NCBI GenBank assembly: GCA_002371295.1
Contig: DFGZ01000339.1
Coordinates: forward strand, 1-13,923
DNA length: 13,923 bases
Origin: Oribacterium sp. UBA3737
Lineage (GTDB): Bacteria; Bacillota_A; Clostridia; Lachnospirales; Lachnospiraceae
Reading direction: 5' to 3'
The notes under the pieces were generated by a model. That model saw only the letters and a program-made list of their open reading frames with translations. It did not search any database and was not told where the DNA came from. Each line of letters begins with the position of its first letter. The stretch's first letter is position 1. The translations under genes were made by a program, and so were the position numbers. Shown piece after piece: positions 1-6,308 of this stretch.

Positions 1-10
1 CGGTTTTCAC
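1..10 (-). CDS. Start of an unidentified divergent gene (partial)
   Basis: On the minus strand a strong ribosome-binding site, AAGGAGGA (bases 25-18), stands 7 bases ahead of a GTG codon at 10-8, followed by codons for Lys and Thr before the window ends. A good minus-strand promoter lies upstream (107-78). Only three codons are visible, so the product cannot be named. The palindrome inside its promoter would suit an autoregulated transcription factor or transporter gene, but that is inference. Confidence 0.5.
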
Positions 11-64
11 GATGAAATCCTCCTTAAAATATAATATTTATTTATTAAATAAGTAATTACACAC

Positions 65-78
65 TTACTGTACAGTAA
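65..78. promoter_or_regulatory. Perfect 14-bp palindrome, probable operator
   Basis: TTACTGTACAGTAA is a perfect inverted repeat. It touches the -10 box of the minus-strand promoter and covers its expected start point, the usual place for a repressor to block transcription. A second small palindrome, GTAATTAC, lies at 53-60. The regulator is unknown; TetR- or GntR-type proteins bind sites of this size. Confidence 0.5.
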
Positions 79-107
79 TTCTAGCAACAAGGAACTTCAA
101 AAGTCAA
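78..107 (-). promoter_or_regulatory. Promoter of the divergent minus-strand gene
   Basis: Read on the minus strand: -35 TTGACT (107-102), an 18-base spacer, and -10 TAGAAT (83-78), preceded by TGC, which fits an extended -10. This is close to the housekeeping sigma-A consensus. Transcription would start near base 71 and give a leader of about 60 bases before the GTG at 10. Confidence 0.6.
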
Positions 108-137
108 TAGAATGTCAGCGGTTTCCTTTGGAAAAAC

Positions 138-168
138 GGGACAATTTGAAATAATTTTTCTATATATT
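138..168 (+). promoter_or_regulatory. Candidate promoter for mtaB
   Basis: A weak -35 GGGACA (138-143) is followed by 17 bases and TATATA (161-166), or 19 bases and TATATT (163-168), in a very AT-rich stretch. The -35 matches only four of six consensus bases, so the call rests on position and AT content. Transcription would begin around 173-176, which leaves a very short leader ahead of the ATG at 194. Confidence 0.35.
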
Positions 169-193
169 TTTGCGGGTGATTAAAAAAGGATAT

Positions 194-1615
194 ATGAATA
201 TAAAAAATAAGAAGGCGGCCATGCATAACCTGGGCTGCAAGGTCAATTCATACGAAGCGGAGGCCATGGTGGCGGAACTGAGAGAGGCAGGAGCTGAGAT
301 AGTATCCTGGGATACGGAAAAGGCGGATATCTATATCATCAATACCTGCTCGGTCACCAATATAGCAGACAGAAAATCCAGACAGATGATACATAAGGCC
401 CGTGCCTCAAATCCGGAGGCTGTGGTCATTGCGGTTGGATGCTATGTCCAGGCAAGGGCTGAAGAGCTTAAAGAAGACAATGCTGTGGATATCCTTGTGG
501 GAAATAATGAGAAAAGCAGGATTGTTCCCATACTCGAAGAATATTATGCGATGTATGGGGATAAAAAGAGCCCGGCTGGATCTGAGGAAAGTGATTTCGG
601 GAACAGGATTTCCGGTCATGTAAAAGACATATCTAAGGAGCATAGCTATGAGGAGCTCTGGGCCGGAGAGATAGAGGATGATGGAAGAGTGTTCATAAAG
701 GTGCAGGATGGCTGCAACCAGTTCTGTTCCTACTGTATCATCCCTCATGTGCGTGGCCGGATAAGGTCGAGATCGGTGGAGAGCACTGTAAGAGAGGTAC
801 GGGATTTTGCGGAACGCGGATATCGCGAGATGGTTCTTACGGGTATACACCTTTCTTCCTATGGCCTTGATTTTGATGATACTAATTACGAATATGCCAT
901 GGACAATGATATCCCATCGGAGCATCTCTTGGAGCTTATAAAATGTGTTGCTCAGGTTCCTGGTGTTGAGAGGGTACGGCTGGGGAGCCTGGAGCCCCGT
1001 ATCATCACCGACAGCTTCGTGGAGGAGCTGAAAAAGATTCCTGAGGTCTGTCCTCATTTTCATCTTTCTCTTCAGAGCGGCTGTGACAGAACCCTTAAGG
1101 CCATGAACAGACACTATACCACCGGGGATTTCCGGAAATCGGTGGACCTTATCAGAAAAGCATGGGAGAATGCGGCGATAACGACGGATGTCATAGTGGG
1201 CTTCCCCGGAGAGAGTGATGATGATTTTGAAGAGTCCTATAGGTTTATAGATGAGATAGGATTCTACGAGCTCCATGTCTTTAAGTACAGCAGACGACAG
1301 GGGACCGCCGCTGACAGAATGAAGGATCAGATCCAGGAAAAGATAAAATCCGGGAGATCCGAGAGACTTATCAGACTTGATGAGCATAAGTCACAGGAGT
1401 TCAGAAAAAGATTTATCGGAGTTGCCGATGAGATCATTCCCGAGGAAGTGGTGGAAATAGACGGCAAAAAATATTTACGGGGCTATAACCGGAGTTATGT
1501 GCGCTATTTGGTACCGTTTACAGAATGCGAACGCCCGGAAAGTAAAATCGGACAAATAATAAGGGCAGAGGGTAAAGATTTCTGTGAGACATGCGTACTT
1601 GCAATGCCTATTTAA
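194..1615 (+). CDS. mtaB: tRNA (N6-threonylcarbamoyladenosine-37-C2) methylthiotransferase MtaB
   Basis: A radical-SAM methylthiotransferase that adds a methylthio group to t6A at position 37 of tRNAs reading ANN codons, giving ms2t6A (known for the family). The N-terminal UPF0004 domain shows the three cluster cysteines C15 (LGCKVN, the MtaB signature), C52 (NTCSVT) and C83 (VGCY). The radical-SAM motif CNQFCSYC gives C174, C178 and C181. A TRAM-like RNA-binding region fills the last ~70 residues. At 473 aa it is slightly longer than usual, with a variable stretch around residues 110-160. I chose the ATG at 194 because it places the LGCKVN motif at the normal distance from the N-terminus. 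Its ribosome site AAGGA ends only 3 bases upstream, which is close. The in-frame TTG at 170 and GTG at 176 have no ribosome site. Confident family and subfamily call. Confidence 0.93.
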   Translation: MNIKNKKAAMHNLGCKVNSYEAEAMVAELREAGAEIVSWDTEKADIYIINTCSVTNIADRKSRQMIHKARASNPEAVVIAVGCYVQARAEELKEDNAVDILVGNNEKSRIVPILEEYYAMYGDKKSPAGSEESDFGNRISGHVKDISKEHSYEELWAGEIEDDGRVFIKVQDGCNQFCSYCIIPHVRGRIRSRSVESTVREVRDFAERGYREMVLTGIHLSSYGLDFDDTNYEYAMDNDIPSEHLLELIKCVAQVPGVERVRLGSLEPRIITDSFVEELKKIPEVCPHFHLSLQSGCDRTLKAMNRHYTTGDFRKSVDLIRKAWENAAITTDVIVGFPGESDDDFEESYRFIDEIGFYELHVFKYSRRQGTAADRMKDQIQEKIKSGRSERLIRLDEHKSQEFRKRFIGVADEIIPEEVVEIDGKKYLRGYNRSYVRYLVPFTECERPESKIGQIIRAEGKDFCETCVLAMPI

Positions 1616-1627
1616 ATGTTATAAAAT
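1599..1627 (+). promoter_or_regulatory. Possible promoter for ireB
   Basis: TTGCAA (1599-1604), a 17-base spacer and TAAAAT (1622-1627) span the mtaB stop codon. A start near 1634 would allow ireB to be transcribed apart from mtaB. The -35 is a four-of-six match, so this is tentative. Confidence 0.3.
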
Positions 1628-1656
1628 TAGTTAAGTTATTAAAAGGACGTGACAAA

Positions 1657-1920
1657 ATGAACGATTTAGGCAGTACACAGATTATCAGACCGATGCAGGA
1701 TTACGATTTGGATGTTACAGAGGTATTAGCCCGGGTTTATGAGGCCTTGACTGAAAAAGGCTATAATCCTATAAACCAGATCGTGGGTTATATTATGTCT
1801 GGTGACCCTACTTATATCACAAGCCACAAGGGGGCCCGAAGCCTCATCATGAAGGTTGAGCGGGATGAGATCCTTGAGGAGCTTATGAAAACTTATGTTG
1901 AGGCAAAACTCAGCAAGTAA
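1657..1920 (+). CDS. ireB: IreB family regulatory phosphoprotein (UPF0297)
   Basis: A small (87 aa) Firmicute protein. In Enterococcus faecalis IreB is a negative regulator of cephalosporin resistance and a substrate of the Ser/Thr kinase IreK (PrkC type), phosphorylated near its N-terminus at Thr4 and Thr7. The family core [18 protein letters not shown] and the [10 protein letters not shown] segment are clear here. The N-terminus [12 protein letters not shown] keeps a threonine at position 7 but has Leu at position 4. The ATG at 1657 follows AAAAGGA with normal spacing; longer readings from upstream run into the mtaB end and lack family support. The neighbouring ruvX and DUF1292 genes match the yrzL-yrrK-yrzB order of Bacillus subtilis. 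Whether it is phosphorylated here is inference. Confidence 0.92.
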   Translation: MNDLGSTQIIRPMQDYDLDVTEVLARVYEALTEKGYNPINQIVGYIMSGDPTYITSHKGARSLIMKVERDEILEELMKTYVEAKLSK

Positions 1921-1935
1921 TTTGTGTATATATTG

Positions 1936-1964
1936 AGAGTCTGTCCGTTTAGGCAGGCTCTTTT
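1936..1964 (+). terminator. Hairpin terminator or attenuator between ireB and ruvX
   Basis: GAGTCTGTC (1937-1945) pairs with GGCAGGCTC (1952-1960): nine pairs including two G-U, with a 6-base loop, and one further A-T pair (1936/1961). TTTT follows at 1961-1964, then ATTG. The short U-tract suggests partial termination, which would let some transcripts continue into ruvX. Confidence 0.6.
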
Positions 1965-1984
1965 ATTGTATTTGGAGATATCAG

Positions 1985-2398
1985 GTGAGAATATTAGGAC
2001 TTGACTATGGTTCAAAAACCGTAGGTGTTGCCATAACAGATCCCATGGGCATCACTGTACAACCATTGAAAACTATCGTAAGGGACAGGGAATCAGCCCT
2101 TAGAAAGACGCTTAAGGAAATTCAGCAGATAGTCGAAGAAAATGATGTGGAGAAGATCATACTGGGACTTCCCCTCAATATGAACGATACAGAAGGAGAC
2201 CGGGCAAGGTTCACAAGAGAATTTGCGGAAAAGCTGAGGCTCAGGGTATCTGTGCCCATCGAGTTTGAGGATGAGCGGCTTACAACCATGGAAGCTGCCG
2301 AGATACTTGATGAAAGCGGCGTGAAAAGAAGCGAACAGAAGAAGGTCATCGATCAGGTTGCCGCGCAGCTGATACTGGAACAGTATTTGAGAGGCTGA
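1985..2398 (+). CDS. ruvX: Putative pre-16S rRNA nuclease YqgF / RuvX
   Basis: An RNase H-fold nuclease of 137 aa, normal length for the family. It is linked in E. coli to 5'-end maturation of 16S rRNA and was earlier thought to be a Holliday junction resolvase. The conserved acidic residues are visible: D7 in LGLDYGSKTVGVA, D96 in DERLTT and D123 in the VIDQVAAQLILEQYL helix. The conserved loop GLPLNMN lies at 61-67. It starts at GTG (1985), supported by GGAGA at 1974-1978 with 6-base spacing. It sits between ireB and the DUF1292 gene as in most Firmicutes. Cytoplasmic. Confidence 0.93.
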   Translation: MRILGLDYGSKTVGVAITDPMGITVQPLKTIVRDRESALRKTLKEIQQIVEENDVEKIILGLPLNMNDTEGDRARFTREFAEKLRLRVSVPIEFEDERLTTMEAAEILDESGVKRSEQKKVIDQVAAQLILEQYLRG

Positions 2399-2436
2399 GG
2401 CCTTTTTATAAATATTATTGGAGTTAGGAGAAAGAA

Positions 2437-2700
2437 ATGGAAAACACTATCCGTTTAAAATCAGATGATGGGAATATCGAACTGGAGATTCTTGAAGAGA
2501 CTACGGTTCAGGGAGTTAACTATATTCTTGTTACAGATGCACCTGAGGGTGAGGATGGCGAATGTTACGTTATGAAGGACGTTTCCGGCCCTGAAGATGC
2601 AGAGGCGGACTATGAGTTTGTTGATGAGAAGGAATCGGAAGCATTGATGCAGATTTTTTCAGCGCTCCTGGAAGGTGAAGGTATAACGATTGAGAAGTAA
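2437..2700 (+). CDS. DUF1292 domain-containing protein (YrzB-like)
   Basis: A small, strongly acidic protein of 87 aa. DUF1292 proteins are widespread in Firmicutes, nearly always beside ruvX, and have no established biochemical role. The N-terminal part (ENTIRLKSDDGNIELEILEE) and the run of Asp and Glu in the middle and C-terminal parts are typical; there are no membrane segments. ATG at 2437 follows AGGAG with 6-base spacing. Its last codons overlap the proposed TTG start of the RNase J gene (2690), which implies coupled translation. Confidence 0.88.
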   Translation: MENTIRLKSDDGNIELEILEETTVQGVNYILVTDAPEGEDGECYVMKDVSGPEDAEADYEFVDEKESEALMQIFSALLEGEGITIEK

Positions 2701-4714
2701 TACAGATAAAGAAGTAAAAGAAGTTATGGAATCTGAGGTGAAGGAGACAGCTGCTTCCGCAGGGGAGAAGCGTCCTCGCAGGCCTCAGAGAAGAACTGCC
2801 AGAAGAAAGCCTGCTGAAAGTCAGGCGGTTGAAGAGGGCAGAGAAGCAGCAGCTTCTGAAGAAGCTGTGAAGACTGATGAAAAAGCTCCGGCAAAGCCTG
2901 CAAGGAGAAGATCTTCAGGTCAGAACAGGAAGACCGGAAAGACAGAGGAGGCTGCAGACATTACAGCAGCTGCCGAGGCTGCAGTTCCTGAAAAGAGAAG
3001 CGGTAATAACAGCAGAAGAAAAAGACAGAAGGCTGACGGAAGCGGAAAAAAGAACGGCAAGGTAAGAATCATTCCCCTGGGCGGACTCGATCAGATCGGA
3101 ATGAATATTACAGCATTTGAGACAGACGACTGTATCATCATAGTTGACTGCGGCCTTGCATTCCCGTCGGGAGATATGCTGGGAATCGATCTGGTCATTC
3201 CGGATATTACATATCTGAAGGCCAATATCAGCAAGGTAAGAGGATTTGTTATCACCCACGGTCATGAGGACCATATAGGAGCTCTTCCTTATGTCCTTCA
3301 GCAGGTAAAGGTCCCTGTTTACGGAACCAGACTCACCATGGCACTTATTGAGAACAAGCTCAAGGAGAACGGCCTGGATCAGGTGATTGATATGAATGTG
3401 GTTCCATTCGGCGGAGTCGTGGATTTCGGAGACATCAAGGTTGAATTTATAAAGACCAATCATTCTATTCAGGATGCGGCAGCATTTGCCATATTCACAC
3501 CGGCCGGAACCATAGTTCATACAGGCGATTTCAAGGTTGACTATACTCCTGTATTCGGGGATCCCATCGACCTTCAGCGTTTTGCAGAGCTCGGAAAGTC
3601 CGGCGTTCTTGCCATGATGTCCGATTCTACAAATGCCCAGAAACCGGGTTCCACCATGTCGGAAAGTTCGGTAGGTGTTACTCTGGAGCGGATTTTTTCA
3701 GAGCACAGGATGAATCGAATCATAGTTGCGACCTTTGCTTCCAACGTTGACCGTGTTCAGCAGATTATCAATACCGCTGCAAAGCATGGCCGTAAGGTAG
3801 TGGTGGAAGGCCGTTCAATGGTCAATGTCATCACTGTTGCTTCTGAACTTAACTATATAGATATTCCTGAGGGAACACTTATAGATATAGATCAGCTTAA
3901 AAATTATCCGGATGAGCAGACAGTGCTCATCACAACAGGGTCACAGGGCGAGTCTATGGCGGCATTAAGCCGTATGGCCAGCGGAATGCACCGTAAGGTT
4001 CGTATCAAGCCGAACGACGTAGTAGTGCTTTCATCACATCCTATTCCGGGTAATGAGAAGGCAGTTGATAAGGTAGTGAACGAGCTCTGCATGCTTCATG
4101 CACAGGTTATCCTTCAGGATACCCACGTATCCGGACATGCATGTGCAGATGATCTGAAGCTTCTTTATTCTCTGGTGAAGCCTGAATTTGCCATTCCGGT
4201 CCATGGTGAATACCATCACCGTATGGCTGCGGCAAAGATCGCTGAGGCAGTGGGAGTGAGCAAGGATAATTGTCTCCTCATCGAAAACGGCGATGTTCTT
4301 GAACTTTCATCAAAGGATGGAAAGAACAACGCTGAGGTAAAGGAACACGTTCAGGTCGGAGGAGTATTTGTTGACGGTCTCGGTGTGGGTGACGTTGGAA
4401 ACATTGTCCTCAGAGACCGACAGAATCTGGCACAGAACGGTATCATAGTGGTTGTGCTTACACTTGAAAAGTATTCAGGACATCTTCTTGCAGGTCCGGA
4501 TCTGGTTTCCCGCGGATTTGTTTATGTCCGTGAGTCCGAGGATCTTATGGAAGAGGCAAGAGTGCAAGTTCAGGATGCCGTTGATGACTGCCTGGTTCGT
4601 CATGTAAACGACTGGGGAAAGATCAAAAACATCATCAAGGATTCTCTCAGCGACTTCCTTTGGAAGCGCATCAAGAGAAATCCTGTTATTCTTCCGATAA
4701 TCATGGAGGTTTAA
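2690..4714 (+). CDS. rnj: Ribonuclease J with long basic N-terminal extension
   Basis: A metallo-beta-lactamase / beta-CASP ribonuclease that acts as both 5' exonuclease and endonuclease in mRNA decay and rRNA maturation. The catalytic core starts near residue 125 (VRIIPLGGLDQIGMN). The zinc motif HGHEDH is at 190-195, TGDFKVDY follows, then the beta-CASP domain and the usual end KRNPVILPIIMEV. Typical RNase J is about 555 aa; this one is 674 aa because ~120 residues rich in Ala, Arg, Lys and Glu precede the core. These look disordered, with basic patches. The start is uncertain. TTG at 2690 has AAGG 8 bases upstream and overlaps the previous gene. ATG at 2726 is in frame (662 aa) but lacks a clear ribosome site. 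The extension is coding in either case. RNase J falls between the yrzB and yrrL homologues, unlike in B. subtilis. Confidence 0.93.
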   Translation: MRSNTDKEVKEVMESEVKETAASAGEKRPRRPQRRTARRKPAESQAVEEGREAAASEEAVKTDEKAPAKPARRRSSGQNRKTGKTEEAADITAAAEAAVPEKRSGNNSRRKRQKADGSGKKNGKVRIIPLGGLDQIGMNITAFETDDCIIIVDCGLAFPSGDMLGIDLVIPDITYLKANISKVRGFVITHGHEDHIGALPYVLQQVKVPVYGTRLTMALIENKLKENGLDQVIDMNVVPFGGVVDFGDIKVEFIKTNHSIQDAAAFAIFTPAGTIVHTGDFKVDYTPVFGDPIDLQRFAELGKSGVLAMMSDSTNAQKPGSTMSESSVGVTLERIFSEHRMNRIIVATFASNVDRVQQIINTAAKHGRKVVVEGRSMVNVITVASELNYIDIPEGTLIDIDQLKNYPDEQTVLITTGSQGESMAALSRMASGMHRKVRIKPNDVVVLSSHPIPGNEKAVDKVVNELCMLHAQVILQDTHVSGHACADDLKLLYSLVKPEFAIPVHGEYHHRMAAAKIAEAVGVSKDNCLLIENGDVLELSSKDGKNNAEVKEHVQVGGVFVDGLGVGDVGNIVLRDRQNLAQNGIIVVVLTLEKYSGHLLAGPDLVSRGFVYVRESEDLMEEARVQVQDAVDDCLVRHVNDWGKIKNIIKDSLSDFLWKRIKRNPVILPIIMEV

Positions 4715-4717
4715 TCG

Positions 4718-5308
4718 ATGGGGCAGGATACTCTGGAGAGAGTCACAAGCTTTCTCATAGGACTTGCGTGGCGTGTTATAGTGATTGCACTTCTTGTTTA
4801 TGCGTTGATGAATGGTGTCAGGGCAGCATACAGCTACGGTCATGGTCTTCTGTATGACCATGCCATGGCAGGTGAAAATGCTCCTGAAACAGAGTTCGTG
4901 ATTACGGATGAACAGACGGTGGAGGATATCTCCGAAGCATTGCTGAAGGGCGGCTTTATTGATAACGCCGAAGCCTTCAGGGTTAAGTCAAAGCTTTACG
5001 AAGCGGAGTATGTACCAGGCCTTTATACCATTTCCAAGTCCATGACGGCTGTTGAGATAATCCAGTACCTCACACAGGAGGGAAAGAAGAACCGCGAGCT
5101 TATGGAAAAGAATCTTGTGGATGCCGAGGCGGCCACAACAGCAGCATCGGAAGCGGAAGACGGAATAGAGGTTATCGGCGGAACTGAGGATGAGAACATG
5201 ATCGCTCAGGATGCTGCCGCTGCAGTGCTTGAGTCCCAGGCGGCAGAAAGCGCTGCTCAGCAGTTTGCGGGTGGCAATGCCTCTGCGGGAAGTGCCGCAC
5301 AGAATTAA
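4718..5308 (+). CDS. MltG-like membrane protein lacking the catalytic domain
   Basis: A 196-aa protein with one membrane segment (about residues 12-33) and an outside region. Residues ~58-120 resemble the LysM-like N-terminal subdomain of MltG/YceG endolytic transglycosylases (ITDEQTVEDISEALLKGGFI, then PGLYTISKSMTAVEIIQYL). Full MltG proteins have 340 or more residues and carry a C-terminal catalytic domain with an active-site Glu. None of that is present. After residue 120 comes a low-complexity tail rich in Ala, Glu, Gln and Gly. The gene sits where B. subtilis has yrrL (mltG), between rnj and the yrrM homologue, which supports descent from mltG. ATG at 4718 has a strong GGAGG (4705-4709) inside the end of rnj, 8 bases upstream. 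A role in binding peptidoglycan or regulating another enzyme is inference; it should not cleave glycan by the MltG mechanism. Confidence 0.72.
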   Translation: MGQDTLERVTSFLIGLAWRVIVIALLVYALMNGVRAAYSYGHGLLYDHAMAGENAPETEFVITDEQTVEDISEALLKGGFIDNAEAFRVKSKLYEAEYVPGLYTISKSMTAVEIIQYLTQEGKKNRELMEKNLVDAEAATTAASEAEDGIEVIGGTEDENMIAQDAAAAVLESQAAESAAQQFAGGNASAGSAAQN

Positions 5309-5326
5309 AATTAGAGGAAGTGAACT

Positions 5327-5977
5327 TTGATTGAGAACGAGAGACTGGTGAATTATATTCGTTCACTTGAACCTGATCGGAGTGAGCTTCTGGATAAGGT
5401 CAGAAAAGAAGCGCTAGCAGCGGAAGTCCCCATAATCAGGGACGAAACGGCGGCGCTTCTTAAGTGTTTTGTGACTATGCTTCGTCCGAAGCGCATTCTG
5501 GAGATAGGAACGGCAGTGGGTTATTCTGCTCTCACCATGGCTTCCGTCATGGGTGAGGATGGGGAGATAACAACTGTTGAGAACTATGCGCCGAGAGTTG
5601 CGGAAGCAGGCAGGAACATATCCGGAAGTCCCTACAGAGACAGGATTCATTTGATTGATGATGATGCTGGGAAGGTCATAAGGGACCTTGCGGAGTCAGG
5701 AAGACAGTTTGATTTTATATTTATGGATGCGGCCAAGGGACAGTACATAAACTGGCTCCCTTATATTCTCAGGATGATGCCTGAGGGAGCTGTACTTTTC
5801 AGTGACAATATACTGCAGGACGGAAGCATTATAAACAGCCGTTACCAGGTGGAAAGAAGAGATCGTACCATCCACACCCGTATGAGAGAGTATCTTTTCG
5901 AGCTCAAACATAATGAGAGTCTGGAAACCGCCATCCTTACTGACGGAGACGGAATATCCGTCAGCGTAAAAAAGTAA
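5327..5977 (+). CDS. trmR: Class I SAM-dependent O-methyltransferase, probable TrmR (YrrM)
   Basis: A 216-aa methyltransferase of the catechol/caffeoyl-CoA O-methyltransferase family. SAM motif I is at 58-67 (LEIGTAVGYS), an acidic ribose-binding residue is in TVENY, and the metal-binding region shows MDAAKGQY (D134) and SDN (D160, N161). In B. subtilis the homologue YrrM/TrmR methylates 5-hydroxyuridine at tRNA position 34 to 5-methoxyuridine, in an operon with U32 proteins that make the hydroxyuridine. Here the next gene is a U32 protein, so the same role is likely. It starts at TTG (5327), preceded by AGAGGAAG with about 8-base spacing, 18 bases after the MltG-like gene. The family also contains small-molecule methyltransferases, so the substrate is inferred from context. 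Confidence 0.82.
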   Translation: MIENERLVNYIRSLEPDRSELLDKVRKEALAAEVPIIRDETAALLKCFVTMLRPKRILEIGTAVGYSALTMASVMGEDGEITTVENYAPRVAEAGRNISGSPYRDRIHLIDDDAGKVIRDLAESGRQFDFIFMDAAKGQYINWLPYILRMMPEGAVLFSDNILQDGSIINSRYQVERRDRTIHTRMREYLFELKHNESLETAILTDGDGISVSVKK

Positions 5978-5978
5978 T

Positions 5979-6214
5979 ATGATATAAGTGTCATAAGTCT
6001 TCTCCCACGTGTGCTCGCACAAAAGTGGGAGAAAGACTTCATGACATGCCCCACATGGAGCACGTAGGGACACATTTGGTGGCCCGAGAGTGCGGAATGT
6101 GGGAGGGCGCTGATGATCCAGTGGATCATCGCTTAGCGCCGACCGAAGTGGAACGTAGACGCGTGAGCGCAAAGCGCGAAGCGGTCCGATATCGACCTTT
6201 GGCACTCACATCAT
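5979..6214. other. Five-arm inverted-repeat element (candidate structured RNA or small palindromic repeat)
   Basis: No convincing gene lies in this ~236-base stretch, but it folds as a closed five-way junction. Outer stem: 5979-5993 with 6200-6214 (13 of 15 positions pair, one as G-T; two A/C mismatches). Arm 2: 5995-6008 with 6025-6039, 14 pairs with one bulged A, plus an inner TGTG/CACA. Arm 3: 6050-6056 with 6097-6103, then GCAC/GTGC and GGG/CCC inside. Arm 4: 6106-6119 with 6123-6140, 14 pairs with a 4-base bulge and an AGT loop. Arm 5: 6141-6145 with 6182-6186, enclosing GCGC-AAA-GCGC (6167-6177). Arms 3, 4 and 5 nearly abut. TAATATGA occurs at both ends (5975-5982 and 6214-6221). No known RNA class was recognised. 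It may be transcribed RNA or a MITE-like repeat. Confidence 0.6.
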
Positions 6215-6244
6215 AATATGACTTAAATATGATGGCGCTTAAGG

Positions 6245-6274
6245 TTGAGCGTTCTGGCACAGTTATCTGATAAT
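6245..6274 (+). promoter_or_regulatory. Probable promoter of the U32 gene
   Basis: TTGAGC (6245-6250), an 18-base spacer, and GATAAT (6269-6274), matching four and five of six consensus bases. The start point would be near 6281, giving a leader of about 28 bases. An interrupted palindrome, TTATC-T-GATAA (6263-6273), overlaps the -10. This suggests the U32 gene can be expressed apart from trmR. Confidence 0.5.
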
Positions 6275-6308
6275 TGAGTCTTAAATTGAGATATAAAGAG
6301 GAGAAAGA

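Noticed and set aside
407..1387. A 326-codon open frame on the minus strand opposite mtaB
   Set aside because: It is the antisense of a clear MtaB coding region, shows no recognisable domain, and has no ribosome site of its own. The other long antisense frames (for example 4475-4861 opposite rnj and the mltG-like gene) fail for the same reasons.
2392..2407. Small hairpin AGGC-TGAG-GCCT followed by TTTT at the end of ruvX
   Set aside because: A 4-bp stem is too weak for reliable termination, and the DUF1292 gene follows closely in a conserved operon order.
5696..6205. Open frames on both strands across the trmR-trhP gap (169 codons minus, 63 codons plus)
   Set aside because: They read through the hairpin arms of the five-arm element. 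The translations look like antisense and inverted-repeat sequence without any family signature, and no ribosome site precedes them.
6200..6275. Sigma-54-type promoter suggested by TGGCAC at 6255-6260
   Set aside because: The required TTGC element at the right distance is absent, and a better sigma-A promoter overlaps the same region.
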